From the NCBI RefSeq assembly GCF_024139115.2, contig NC_085141.1, forward strand, positions 390,152,632-390,216,631: a DNA stretch of 64,000 nucleotides. Direction: 5' to 3'. A program made the position numbers and the translations under genes. The notes under the pieces are model-generated. The model worked only from the letters and a program-made list of their open reading frames with translations, searched no databases and was not told the origin of the DNA. This stretch comes from Armigeres subalbatus (taxonomy: Eukaryota; Arthropoda; Insecta; Diptera; Culicidae). This document shows, piece after piece, positions 1 through 10,900 of this stretch (position 1 is its first letter; every line of letters starts with the position of its first letter).

Positions 1-172
1 TGGTCAGCAGCAGTCCAAGAGGAGCGTCGGAACATTCAGGAGATGGTCAACAGGGTGCTGTGCAAACGTCGAATATAGGTCATTTGTACGGACAACGGAT
101 TGCACCAGGAGGAATTGTTCGGCGAGGAGGAGCTCTGGACTAAAGGCTCAGTGTTAGGAGGAGCTAGGAGAG
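1..172. other. Unidentified sequence at the window edge
   Basis: A GC-balanced stretch rich in GGAG and GAGGAG, cut by the window edge. Translation gives no family I recognise and stops appear in every frame by about base 170. It could be the end of a retrotransposon or a flank of the following repeat. Confidence 0.3.
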
Positions 173-1200
173 TTGCGAGGCGTGCACACTAAGGAGGAGA
201 ATTTCTCCACTAAATCCATCTCTGAAATTCCACATGAAGCTCCTCCAGGAATTCGTCCAGCAATTCCTTCAGAGATTTTTCAGAAAATTTCTCCAGAATT
301 TCCTTTGAAAGTACCTCTAGGGGGTCGTTCAAAAATGATGTCACAAGTTTTAGGGAGGAGGGGGTCTAAGATTTTGTGACAGTTCATGTACTAGGTATAC
401 AAAAAAAACGAGACAGAGGGGGGGGGAGGGGGTCTAGAAATTCCAAAAAGTAATGGACGTCATATTTGAATCGCCCCTAGGAGCTCCTCCATAAGTTCGT
501 CCAGAATTTTTCCGTAGGATCCTCCAAGAATTCCGTCGGAAAGAAATTCAGAAATTCCTTAGTTTGTTTTTCATGACTTTCTGCAGCATTCCTTCCAGGA
601 ATTCCCCTCGAAGCTCCTGCAAGCAGTCGTACGAAAATTCCTCCAAGAATCCCTTCGGAAGTTTCTCCAGGAATTCCTCTTGATTGTGCTCCAATAATGT
701 TGCCGAAAGATTCTCCAATAATACCTCTGGAATTATACTCTGGAATTACTCCGTTATTTCCAGGAATTCTTTCGGAAATTTCTGCAACAATACCTCAGGA
801 AATTCTTCCAAAAAGTTATCCAGAAGTTCCTCCTGAAGTTTCTTCAGGAACTCCACTGCAAACCCTTTCAGTTATTGCTCAGGAAAATCATCCAGGAATT
901 CTTCAGGAAATTTTTTCAGTAATTCCTCCCGAAAATCCCTCCGGAATTCCTCCTGCAATCCCTCCGGATGTTCCATTAGCATTTCAACCGGAAGTTCCTT
1001 CAGAAATTTATCTGGAAGCTCCTTCAGAAAATCTTTTGGATGTTCCAACAGCAATTCCTCCGGAAATCCCTTCAGGAGTTCCTTTAGAAATCTCCGATAA
1101 ATCCATCAGAGATTTATCCAGAAGTTTCTCCAGAAATTCTTCCGGAAATTTCTTCAGAAAATCTTGTACAAGTTAAAGAAGTCTTTAAAAATAAATTCAG
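173..1200. repeat. Degenerate GGAATTCCTCC-type minisatellite
   Basis: Irregular repeats of a 12/24-base theme, TTCCTCCAGGAATT and TTCAGAAATTCCTCC, occur throughout. Each copy carries the palindromic core GGAATTCC or GAAATTTC. Copies differ by substitutions and small gaps, so the array is old. The open frame of about 160 residues here (I/P/E-rich periodic) is a product of the repeat and not a gene. Confidence 0.85.
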
Positions 1201-1609
1201 AAGAATTCCACAAGGAAATTTAGTTAGAAAAATCCATTGGAATTATATTTGAAGACTCATTAGAAAATCCAAGTGAAAGTAATTGCCCTTACTCATGAAG
1301 ATTTAAAAGAGTATTCTTTTGAATTCTAACAATTTGAGTGTTAAAACATAAACGATACATAAAACAAAGGAGATGAATGAAGTTACAAACCTATTGGATT
1401 TTGAAATTTTTTACTGATAATCGTAAATTTGATATTGAAGACATTTGAAGACATTTTTACTCGACTGTGAAGACATTCGAAAATATCCACTGGCATCCCT
1501 GCAGATGTGTACTGCCCTGAATCGCATATTTGTTGAATAGGAAACCCAGCAACAATGGGACTGATATGCGATTCACGGCAGTATATGTACTCTGAGCGGA
1601 GCATTAGTG

Positions 1610-2350
1610 ATTAATCATAGATTTAATCATGATTAATGAATAATGCACACTTAGTTCGGCTCGGCATTTTTTCATTCTTTTACCGAGATCCGCACAGCCG
1701 AGCGCTCGGTTCGGGACTTTCTGCTGATATCTCAGCTGAAAAAGCAATTTGTTTACTGTGGCACTCAAAGGAGCCGCCGTAATCAAACGTCGATTCAGCT
1801 GATACTTCAGCTAATGAACTTTAACCGAGATTTGCACAGCCGAGATCGGTGGAAATTTTTAAGTGTGTGGGTTATTTAATCATTATTCATTAATCATAAT
1901 CATACAAAAAATACGATTCAATCATTAATCACTAATCGTTAATAATAGATTTTTGCATTTAATCATTAATCACTAAAAGTATTCATGATTGTTTTGAGTT
2001 TATTCATTAATCATCAATTTTTACATTGCTTTTATTTATTATTCTTTAATCATAATCATACAATTTTTATACCTTTAATAACATAATTTGGTAGAAAGGT
2101 TAGTTGATTATTGATCACTATGCAAATCAATCAATTTGATTATTCATAATCATTAATCATTAATCATATCGATCGTTAATCATTAATCATACATATATTG
2201 TGTCAACATTTAATCACGATCGGTAATCGTTAATCATACTTCATAATCGTTAATCATTGTCAAAAATTATTTTAATCGTTAATCATAATCATTAATCATT
2301 GTCAAAAATATATAAATCATTAATCATAATCTTTAATCATAGAGTTGAAT
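1610..2350. repeat. TAATCAT-type degenerate tandem repeat
   Basis: From about 1860 the sequence is dominated by ATTAATCAT, TAATCATAATCAT and TCGTTAATCAT units with a period near 7, interrupted by short unique pieces. The first part (1650-1860) holds two copies of a CCGAGAT.CGCACAGCCGAG motif about 150 bases apart. No coding potential. Confidence 0.75.
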
Positions 2351-2924
2351 GGTTTAATCATAAGAAATTTAATCATTCATTGGAAGCTTCATTCATTAAC
2401 GCTCTGTCTGAGAACACTGAGCGTCATTTCATGTATAAAAAAAAATCTTTGTGAATGTTTTTTTTTTTCGGTTTTCCGAAAATTCCTTTCTACTGCCTTC
2501 CTACTCACCCGATTTGGATTGGTCTATATTGAAATCAACAGCCATCAAAACACCGAACATATTATCGAGACATTTGAAATCATGTCACAATCGTCAACAA
2601 TGTGTGAAAAGTATCTGTATAGAAACGTGCGGCCATCATGATTTTTTTTTTTCCAAAACGATCGAAGGCGTACAACTCATGACACTCATGGTTTATGTAG
2701 TCCCATTATTATAACATGCAATGCATGCTGGTTTTTTAATTTATTCCAAAAAATATTCAAAAACCTGTCTTGTTGTACGGATAATTTGCAGACACCCTAT
2801 ACTGTTAAATTGCCTTCGGCATTGAAATTCATATCCATCCTTGCTTTACGATATATCTACACTCATACACTACACTGATAAAGAAATGAGGAGTGAGACA
2901 TCAAAGGATTTACTTAGCCAAATG
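2351..2924. other. Unannotated stretch
   Basis: Poly-T runs and short open frames only. No domain, splice structure or terminal repeats were recognised. Confidence 0.4.
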
Positions 2925-3120
2925 ACATATTCGTCGAATGACCTATTGGGCCGAACGACCTATTCTGCCGAATGACCTGTTCAGCCAAATGATCTGTTCG
3001 GCCAAATGACCCTTTCGGTCAAATTACTTTCGACCAGATAGGTTTCGGCTTAATGGTTTGTTCGGACTAGTGGCATTCGGCCAAATGGCTTCTGGCCGAA
3101 TGAGTTTCGGCCAAACGACT
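2925..3120. repeat. GGCCGAA island 1
   Basis: About ten diverged copies of a theme of roughly 18-20 bases, such as TTCGGCCAAATGACC and TTCGGCCGAATGACC. The same family recurs at 9535-9905, 12665-13270, 13860-14075, 30960-31890, 49020-49530 and 52400-52670. Confidence 0.8.
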
Positions 3121-3449
3121 CTCCCCAACGAGAACAAAGAGAACCGTAGCGACAATCTTTCTCACACTCAAATCTCAATCTTTTTTTTTTTTTTGCTTTA
3201 TTTATGACATACTATAATTACAGAGTTCGTTCGACAAATACTAAACAAAGGCTAAACTGGAACGGTCAACAAATATTTAAGCATGTACCGAAATTATTTT
3301 TAAACGCTAAACGATTATTCCATCTCAACATCGTTGAAACCTCATGCACGAGCGAAACGGCCTGCGATTCTGAAGGAAGATAATTACACTTGAGTCTATT
3401 ACGCAGAATCGCATAGTTTCGCTCACTCACGTTTAGAAAAGCTTTCTCT

Positions 3450-3645
3450 TCTTCTTATTCTTATTGTCATTATGTACGTCCCCCACTAGGACTCGCAACT
3501 TTGTTGCAAGAAGTGTTCATTCAGCACTTCCACAATTATTAACTGCAAGGCTCCTGAGTCAAGTTACCAGTTTTTTTTTGTATTCCTGTAACACTAGGTT
3601 AACACGTTGAAGTTTTTATGCCCAGAAATGTCGTTTTCAATCGCT
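3450..3645. mobile_element. Decayed dispersed repeat, resembling a common mosquito element
   Basis: Segments such as CCCCCACTAGGACTCGCAAC, GTTCATTCAGCACTTCCACA, ATTATTAACTGCAAGGCTCC and TTTTTATGCCCAGAAATGTC follow the order of a widely dispersed mosquito repeat that I remember only in outline (CACTGGGAC ... GTGTTCA ... AGCACTTCCACAGTTATTAACTGCGAG ... TTATGCCCAGG). The copy is diverged and its ends are unclear. Confidence 0.45.
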
Positions 3646-4639
3646 CTAACGCAAAATTTTCAATTTGCTTTGCTGCGACGCATTTGGAAAATAAAAACCT
3701 GTTAGCTTTCTCGGGCAAATATTAAAACATCGTCTTACTAAAAAGATGCGCTCTTTCGATAAGGCGATCAGTCGAGCATTTATTTATTTTTTACTTCGCG
3801 TTGCAAAAAATGGTGTTTTTCACTTCGAGTTTTCCCAGACAGTAAAGCGAGCCTAGCAGTAAAACGCCTTCGATCACTTTGTTGCTGTCGTGCACTACTC
3901 GATCCCGTTCCACGGACTGTGTGAAACCTAGCCAAAAAAAACTCGCAGAGGATATTTTCTAGGGCTCAACGTGACCTTCGGGAGGATTGGAATAAAAGCC
4001 GTTATACCCTTTATAGCCGTATAAAAACAAAACGTCATACCCGCCTTCTATAGCTGGGCAACCACCGCGCGTCAATTTCCATGTTTTGGCAACAATGAAT
4101 AATAGAGTTCATGCCTGCAGCGGTAGCCTCTTGACTTATATTACGAATACTTAAGCATATTTTTTACTTCTAGACCACCTTGGGACAGTAAAAAACATAT
4201 GAAAAACAAGAAGTGAGCTTTGTTTTGTTGTCGTTTTCCATTGCAACATGCTATTTTTGATCTAGTTCCTATTCCAATTTTCCTTCCATTCCTCGATCTG
4301 TCCTTATCTCAATGGTCCCTTAAGGTGAAACTGTTCAGAATCCAAATAAATTTTTCCTCGCATTTTTAGAGGCACCAATACCAATGCCATCAAAGAAGCA
4401 ACGAATAACGGTCATCTTTATTATTTTAGCCTAGCTATGTCGTAAATATCGATACTTAATGATTTTTTCCTGCCAAATTGCACGCATAGTAAACATTGTT
4501 TTTAAACCTTCCGTTACAACCCCCCCCCCCCTTTTGAAAACGAAAATAAAAATCTGTTCGCCTGTAACTTTTTTGACTTTTAACATTTATTTCGCAACTT
4601 TCACCAAAAAATCGGAATTTATTCAAGTTTTTAGAGTTC

Positions 4640-5290
4640 TATGGATTTTCAGGATTGGCCACTTGATTCCGTAGTTATTCCGGATTTAAATTGAGTGTTA
4701 GCCTTTGGCTCAGAACGCATGTTTTGGAAATTATTATTTTAAATATTTTGATTGAAAAAGATGCATAACATATGCCAAATTTGATCAGGAGTTTTATCGG
4801 TCTAAAATCTAACCTGTATTCCGGATTCCGGACTCTCCGCCGGTACCTGTTACGGGTTCACTTTACGGAAATAGGCTAATACCATCATGCGACACATCAA
4901 ACTCCATGATTTCATAAGTTATGGCAATCTATGGAAGTTTTATACTTCTTGAGCAATATTGAACCTACAGGAACTGGTAAACGAATTTACCAAGCACCAG
5001 CTCAAAGGTCAATTTTGGGAAATAAGCAAACCCATCAAGCGACAAACTTCAAACTTCATAATTGCGAAAGCTATGGCATTTTATGTTATTGATGTGCTTT
5101 CTGGACTATATTTGATACGATTGGAGCAGATAGTTGTGCTAACGGGAGGGTTAATTCCGAACATCACATTAAATACAGTAAAATGCTAAATTTGAACGTC
5201 ATCTCAGTTTTTGATAATCATGATGTGTTTGATCGTTCGTTTTCAAATCTGTTTTTAAAAATAGGATTAGGCTTTTTGATTAGGATACAG
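4640..5290. repeat. Relic repeat with an internal direct duplication of about 151 bases
   Basis: The block starting GGAAATAGGCTAATACCATC at 4867 is repeated in diverged form from 5018 (GGAAATAAGCAAACCCATCA): both continue with GCGACA, CAAACT, CAT/CATAATT and TATGGCA. Terms such as ATTCCGGATT and CTATGG suggest an old element, but no terminal repeats or protein remain. The 76-residue open frame within is not convincing. Confidence 0.5.
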
Positions 5291-5601
5291 TCTGTGGAAT
5301 TATGTGAAACATTCGAGACGGTGGTTTATAAATAATAAATTAATAAAATTCGTTTTATATGCAATAATAACGAAATGTTCAAGATAAAGCTTCATGTAAC
5401 GAGTGTGGGTGAAAGGAGGTGATGTCTGAATGTATATGTGCACAAAACTTCGCCAGCAACCGGTTATCGTAACTTCATATTACATAATCGATTCGACAAA
5501 TAAAAAAAATGTGAATACTTCTAACTGAGGAATGAATTTTGGTAATTAATATGCAACCAGTATTGATTGGTTTTAATAAAGAGTATCTATTTGGATTGAA
5601 A

Positions 5602-6005
5602 TCTATATACATAAAAATGAAATTCTGTCTGTCTGTCCAGCCGTTATTGACTCGGAAACTATTGAACCGACTGGCGTGAGAATTTGTATGCATGGGTTTT
5701 TGGGAGTTTTTTGGAAGTCTCTAATGGTGGTTGTAGACCCCTCTCTCCTCTATAAAGGGGAACTCCCATACAAATGATACACAATTTTCTCCATAACTCG
5801 AAAGCTAATCAAGCAAATGGAATCAAATGTATCATGTTAAGGGTTTTAATGGCCAGAAATATGTCTGTTCTAGGTTCGAGACCCCACCCCCTTTTGGGAA
5901 TTCGAATAATTTAATTAACCGTCTTCTAGAAAGAATGCAAATATAAAACCACGTTTCAGAGAATTGATCAATCTCATGCGAGACGAAATTCGTCGGGTCT
6001 GCTAG
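5602..6005 (+). mobile_element. Non-autonomous Helitron-like element
   Basis: The element begins with TCTATATACATAAAAATG and ends with CTAG, the TC...CTRR termini of Helitrons, and sits between an A (5601) and a T (6006) as Helitron insertions do. A short palindrome GACGAAATTCGTC at 5982-5994 lies 7 bases before the terminal CTAG, the expected 3' hairpin. There are no terminal inverted repeats and no target duplication. No Rep/helicase coding sequence is present, so it must have been moved by another copy. Confidence 0.7.
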
Positions 6006-6009
6006 TATT

Positions 6010-7005
6010 ATCGATAAAATTAAATATTAACAGCTTAACAGCATTTGTATGTAATTAAGTACGGAAATTTGCCATGAAGTAGGTATGTGAACATTTTCTC
6101 TCCCGTGTTAACGGATACCGATTTACCTTGTACCAGCTGTCACAAAACTATTTTCCAGCATGCTCGCCGGTTTATCGGCACCGGCGAAAGCGTCTTCGTC
6201 TCTCACGTATTTATTTGGTCGGAAAATTGCACAACTCGGCAAACATGCCATCAGGGAAAATCGCTAGTGACAGCATAAGCGTAAAATTCAAATCTTCACT
6301 TTGCGCGCGGAAGTCACAGTCTGGCACATCGGGAAGGAGAAATGAAGAAAAAAAAAGCACCAAACATTCTGCGACAACATCGAGCGGCGACACCACTGAC
6401 TGCCGGCAGCTGAACTGAGAAAGAAACTCCATTTGTGGAAAGCAAATATTGCTGCACGATTTAGTTTAAGAGGAAATTGGGACGCAAAAAAAGTGCAAAC
6501 GGTAGTAACTTTTTCAGTCGGTAAACCGCAAATAAAAACCAATCGGTTTTCCTAAATCTGCTAAGTAAACGTTTTAACTGGAGATGCTTTTGGGTTTACT
6601 CACCAATTATTTCATACCGGTATCTTGCGAACACAGAAGAGGTTGTTTGATATATTGTCGTTGGACATAAATACTGCATGCGGTGTACGGTTCGGACTTA
6701 CAATCAATTTGGAAACTTCGGATATTTCGAATATGATGCTTTTGTATACACTTTTTATTTATTATTTAAGCTTCTTTTTTTCGATTTGGCGAATTTTTAA
6801 CTTTATTGTTTTAGTATCTAGGTGAGTGAGAAAAAGCAACCAAGTATAGTTTACTGACAATCAATCAATGAGCGATTAGGACATACGGATAACGAAGAAA
6901 CATTCGGCATCACCGAATAAGTTAAGATTTCTGTGAATTATGAACAATTATAAGGATGTCATCATTTCAAACTGTTTCGGATCAACATTAATTACACAGG
7001 AAACA
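6010..7005. other. Unannotated region downstream of the gene
   Basis: Mixed-composition sequence with only short open frames on both strands. I see no recognised domain, tRNA or element ends. Confidence 0.4.
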
Positions 7006-7009
7006 ATTA

Positions 7010-7616
7010 AATTTCAATTCATCTTCAATTTTTTATTAGCCCTAATTTATGTACAAAAATGATACACTTGATCGGCTCCGTCTTTCTTTATGTACAAAAT
7101 ATACAATGCAACAACTGGCTTTAGTGTATTCGACTCACGACTATTGCAGCAAATTGCTTTTTCAAGCGCTTCAACAGCGCTGCTAAATGCTAAATCTTTT
7201 CACTTTGTTTTCGCTATGGTTTAAATAATTCGAAACGGCAGTGACCTTTCTTTCGGCTGCCTTCTTGCTTGCGTTAAATACTATTCAACAGAATCTGTTC
7301 AAATGACTAGCGATTTTCTCGATAGAGAAAATCGAACAAAATCTACCTCTTTTGTCCGCTATGATACAAAATTATGAGAAAACCTGTGTACAAAAATATT
7401 CGTATCTATTTTAATCGTTCTTTCTTTCTTATTTTCTCCTGTCGTTCATTCACGCTATCTATACACAACAGTCTTGTATTTCTATGGTCTCTCCTGGGGG
7501 GTGCCTTCGCCACCGTCGCACCTCCTGGACTATTTGCTCAGATTTCTCCTTACCCTAATCTATCACCAATCACAGCGCACCCATCACTCGCTTCTTCGTC
7601 TTCACCGTCCTCACGC
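7010..7616 (-). other. Probable 3' UTR of the MOXD1-like gene
   Basis: AT-rich noncoding sequence follows the stop codon. On the minus strand there is an ATTAAA at 7415-7410 and an AATAAA at 7037-7032. The second, followed by a short spacer, is a plausible cleavage signal and would give a UTR of roughly 600 bases. No transcript evidence is available, so the end is a guess. Confidence 0.35.
7032..7037 (-). terminator. Candidate polyadenylation signal (AATAAA)
   Basis: TTTATT on the plus strand reads AATAAA in the gene direction, about 580 bases after the stop codon. An alternative ATTAAA lies nearer the stop at 7410-7415. Hexamers of this kind arise often in AT-rich DNA, so support is weak. 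Confidence 0.3.
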
Positions 7617-7937
7617 TCACAGTACCGCATGCCCTAACCTGAGTGTGTTGATGAAGATCACAAACAGCGCCACCTTGGAGACGAGCGTGGCCGTGCCGGA
7701 CTGGGCCATCCCCGCTTGCGTCGAGCTGCGGATCGATTTGCTCCGCGCCGCACCCTCGATCACGTTGTTGCTGTCGTCCTCGTCGAGCAGCGTCCAGCTG
7801 GGCGCGTTCGATTCCCGCTCGGTGACGTACCGGTTGACGCTATTGGCGGCCCCGGTGGAACTCGCCACACCACACGTGGGCGTCGGCCGCCAAATGCGGG
7901 TCAGGTTCGACGCGTACGCATCCATATTGTCGGTGCC
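7617..7937 (-). CDS. Coding exon 6: tail, C-terminal hydrophobic anchor and stop
   Basis: Encodes residues 570-675 and a TGA stop. The acceptor is TTCTAACCCCAACAG. It begins GTDNMDAYASNLTRIWRPTPTCG, which resembles the CG-containing end of the monooxygenase region in MOXD1, then a low-complexity Ser/Thr/Asp-rich stretch and a terminal hydrophobic run VALFVIFINTL after a small-residue patch (AQSGTA). That layout is what a GPI-anchor signal looks like, though a transmembrane anchor is equally possible. Confidence 0.9.
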   Translation of the reverse strand, partial: GTDNMDAYASNLTRIWRPTPTCGVASSTGAANSVNRYVTERESNAPSWTLLDEDDSNNVIEGAARSKSIRSSTQAGMAQSGTATLVSKVALFVIFINTLRLGHAVL

Positions 7938-10900
7938 CTGTTGGGGTTAGAAAGAAGGGAAAATGCGATTGGTTAGCAATAAATCATGGAGAAACAGTCA
8001 GTGGGAGCAGCTTCCGGGATCAAATGTTGAAACGCTGCAAGCTCACGAGAGCGTGGCAAGGACAAAAGTTTTCCCCTCAATCCAACTCAATTTCAAGTCA
8101 GCAGAGTGAGAAAGGTTGGTGGAGTTAAACTAGTGAAAAAACTATCCGGGGTAAATGGTTTCGGAAGCGGGAGCAAAGGAAATCTCAATATTTGCATAAA
8201 ATTGATTTATAAAGTACTTTGCCAAACTATTGTATAATAAATAATCCTCTTAGTGACTGGGTTTGCGGTGCCCGGAAAGAAGGATGCTGAAAATGAGAAG
8301 CAAATGGAACAGAAGTAGTGGGAAAGTTTTGCGCAAAGTTTGTCGAAGTAGAATGGGAATTGGTTTTGTGATTTTTGACGAACGGGGGAAATTCATTTTC
8401 TTTCATTGTGAATCGGGTCAAGATGTTTTCCCCGAAGGATGTGAAAGTTTTCCGTATTCCGACGGTAGTTGGGGATGCATTCAGTGGTCAGCGTTTGATC
8501 TTTGAAGCGTATTAATTTTGGGGAAAATTTTACTTACCGGGATGGGGGTATTCCGGGCGCTCCAACAAAGGGGTTTGAAGGCGCCTTTCCGTATCACATA
8601 TTGGAACGCGTTGAAGTTCACTCTCCAGTCGTAGGAGAGTAGGCGTTCCTCCAAAGTCATTCCGGCGATTTCCGGAGGGGATGCTATCCGGATGGGATTC
8701 GCTCCGGGAGCTAACTCGTTGATTCCGACGGCGTGCAGAACCGTCGGCAGACTAGGTATCGAGTGGCAGGATGTGAGCTCTTTCTGGCGAGGGTAGTATA
8801 AACTGAGTACGAGGCAGGTTTCGTCTCGCGAGGTGTAACCACCGAGGGCGATGGTTTTCCTGCCGGTGCTATCGTAGGAACATTCAGCGATGAGGCGATC
8901 TCCTGGCAGTGCCTTGACTGGGTTGTGCAACCGTCGGAACTCCTGGTAGTTGGCATCCACGTTCAAGTCGTGGGCGATTGGCGGCAGTTCTTCGCGGTAT
9001 CTGATCTGTCGCAAGCGGACCTGTTTGCCCATGTGACTGGTTTGCATCATGACGGCAAAGATGTTGATGCCTGGTCGGGGAAATGCTCGCTGGGTGCACT
9101 CCTCAATGCAGTGACCTTCGGAAACGACTTTTTCCTGACCGGGCGGGATGATGTGCCGCCAGTTGGGTTGAATGCCAACCGAGAGGACACCGGCGTCATG
9201 TTTTCGCAGAGTGGTCGAGTAGTACAGACGAAGACCGGAATTGTCCATCCGGGGGCGCATGTCGATCGAGTTGCTCTGGAAGCCCATGTAGTGCGTTTCC
9301 ATCATGTAGAAACGGGCCTGGTATGAATCGAGCGGGTATCCGGCCTCGAGGGGAAATGTAAAGCCCTGTTGGTAGAAAAGAGAAAGTAGGAAAAATATTC
9401 ATGATAGTAATAGCATAACGGTGAATGTGGTAAAAAGAAAAGACAAATCAGATTGGATTATTTTTTGTTTACAAAAATAAGGTTTTTCTCCCTGACCTAA
9501 TCGTATAAGTGTCAGTATTTAAAATATGGAAGGGTCATTTGGTCGAAAGCTATTCGGCCAAGTGCCACTCGGCCGTATAATACGTTAGGCTTAGTCATCT
9601 AGCTGAAACGGAAAATATCATTTGGCCTAATACGATTTACGACCAAAAGGGACATATGACCAAACTTGTCACTAGGCAGAATAGGTCATTTGGTCAATAA
9701 TGCCGTTTGGCTGAAATGATTGCTTAGAAGAAAGGTCCATTTGGTCGAACATTCCATAAGCCGAACGGGTCGTAGAGTCGAAAATGTCGTTTGTCCGGAA
9801 ATTTCGTCTGGTCATTTCGCCAAATACGTCATTTCTCCGAAAATGACGTTTGGCCGAAATAGTTATTTGGTAGAAAGAGTCATTCGACTGAAAACGTCAA
9901 TGTTCTGGTAAATTCCGATGTGAATATGTACATTATGTGGAAGATTTTGATATGAAACAAGTGTTGACAGTAACCACATTCCTTCGATGGGACTCGAACC
10001 CATGACCCTCAGTACACTTGTTTGAGTCCCACCAATACATTTTTTAAATCAAAATATTCAACATAATGTAAATATTCACATTGGAGTGTACATATTCCAG
10101 GAAAATAGTAAATTAATTAGTTCATGTATCCTCCACATTGGCTTTTCTTGGTGATATAGACCAGCGGTTCTCAACCTGGGGTACATGTACCCCTGGAGGT
10201 ACCTTCGCCGAACCCAGGGGGTACCTCGAACGAAATGCTCAATGGCGGATGAATTACTATTTATTGATAAAGTTTTGACAATTTTGTATTTTTTTATTTC
10301 TAAACTTTGTCTTGTACATAATATGCATGGTGAACAGTAAGTCATGGCCTATTGAATCCTGACCTCCACAACCAGTACAATGGATGCAGGGCTGTGAGAC
10401 AAAACATCAAAAGGGCAAAACCTCGAATGAACAAATTTTGAAAAGTTTCTATGCAATCTACCAGGCCAAAACATAATGAAATCTAGAGTCTACAGATTTG
10501 AAAGCCTCCATTTGACAGACATGAAGACTATTTCCCGAAAAGCTCGGTTGCTTCGTTGCAAGAGAATTGGATGCATCCTTCTACGCTTCTCGGAAGCCTC
10601 CTTTCAAGTGTCCCGGAAGCCTAATTTTAAGAGGTTCAAAAACTTTCTTTTAAGAGGCCCGAAAGTCTCCTTTCAAAAGGCTTAAAAGCTTCTTTTTAAC
10701 AGGCTTGAAAGCCTTCATTTTAAAAGGCTCGGACGACTCTTTTGAAAAGGCTCGGAAGGCTCATTTCAAAAAGCTCAGAAGCTTTCTTTTGAGTGGTTCG
10801 CAAGCATCCATCAAGGAGGCTCGGATTTTTTTCTTCAAGAAGCTTGGAAGCGTCCACTCAAGATACTCCAATGCCTCATTTTAAGTGGCTAAAAAGCCAC

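Noticed and set aside
1..172. Possible retrotransposon protein fragment at the left edge
   Set aside because: Frames translate to nothing I can name and stop quickly; too little sequence to decide.
294..301. Loss of a copper-binding His at the PPHVG-like position (PLEAG here)
   Set aside because: Residue coordinates: this position varies in DBH and PHM too and is not a copper ligand, so it was not counted among the missing ligands.
7474..7976. Plus-strand open frames of 86 and 158 residues
   Set aside because: Antisense shadows of exon 6 and the 3' UTR of the MOXD1-like gene.
8925..9326. Plus-strand open frame of 133 residues
   Set aside because: Antisense of exon 5, whose minus frame carries the family motifs.
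9984..10030. Possible tRNA gene
   Set aside because: Only the T-arm/B-box half is convincing; no acceptor stem, D-arm or anticodon arm can be drawn.
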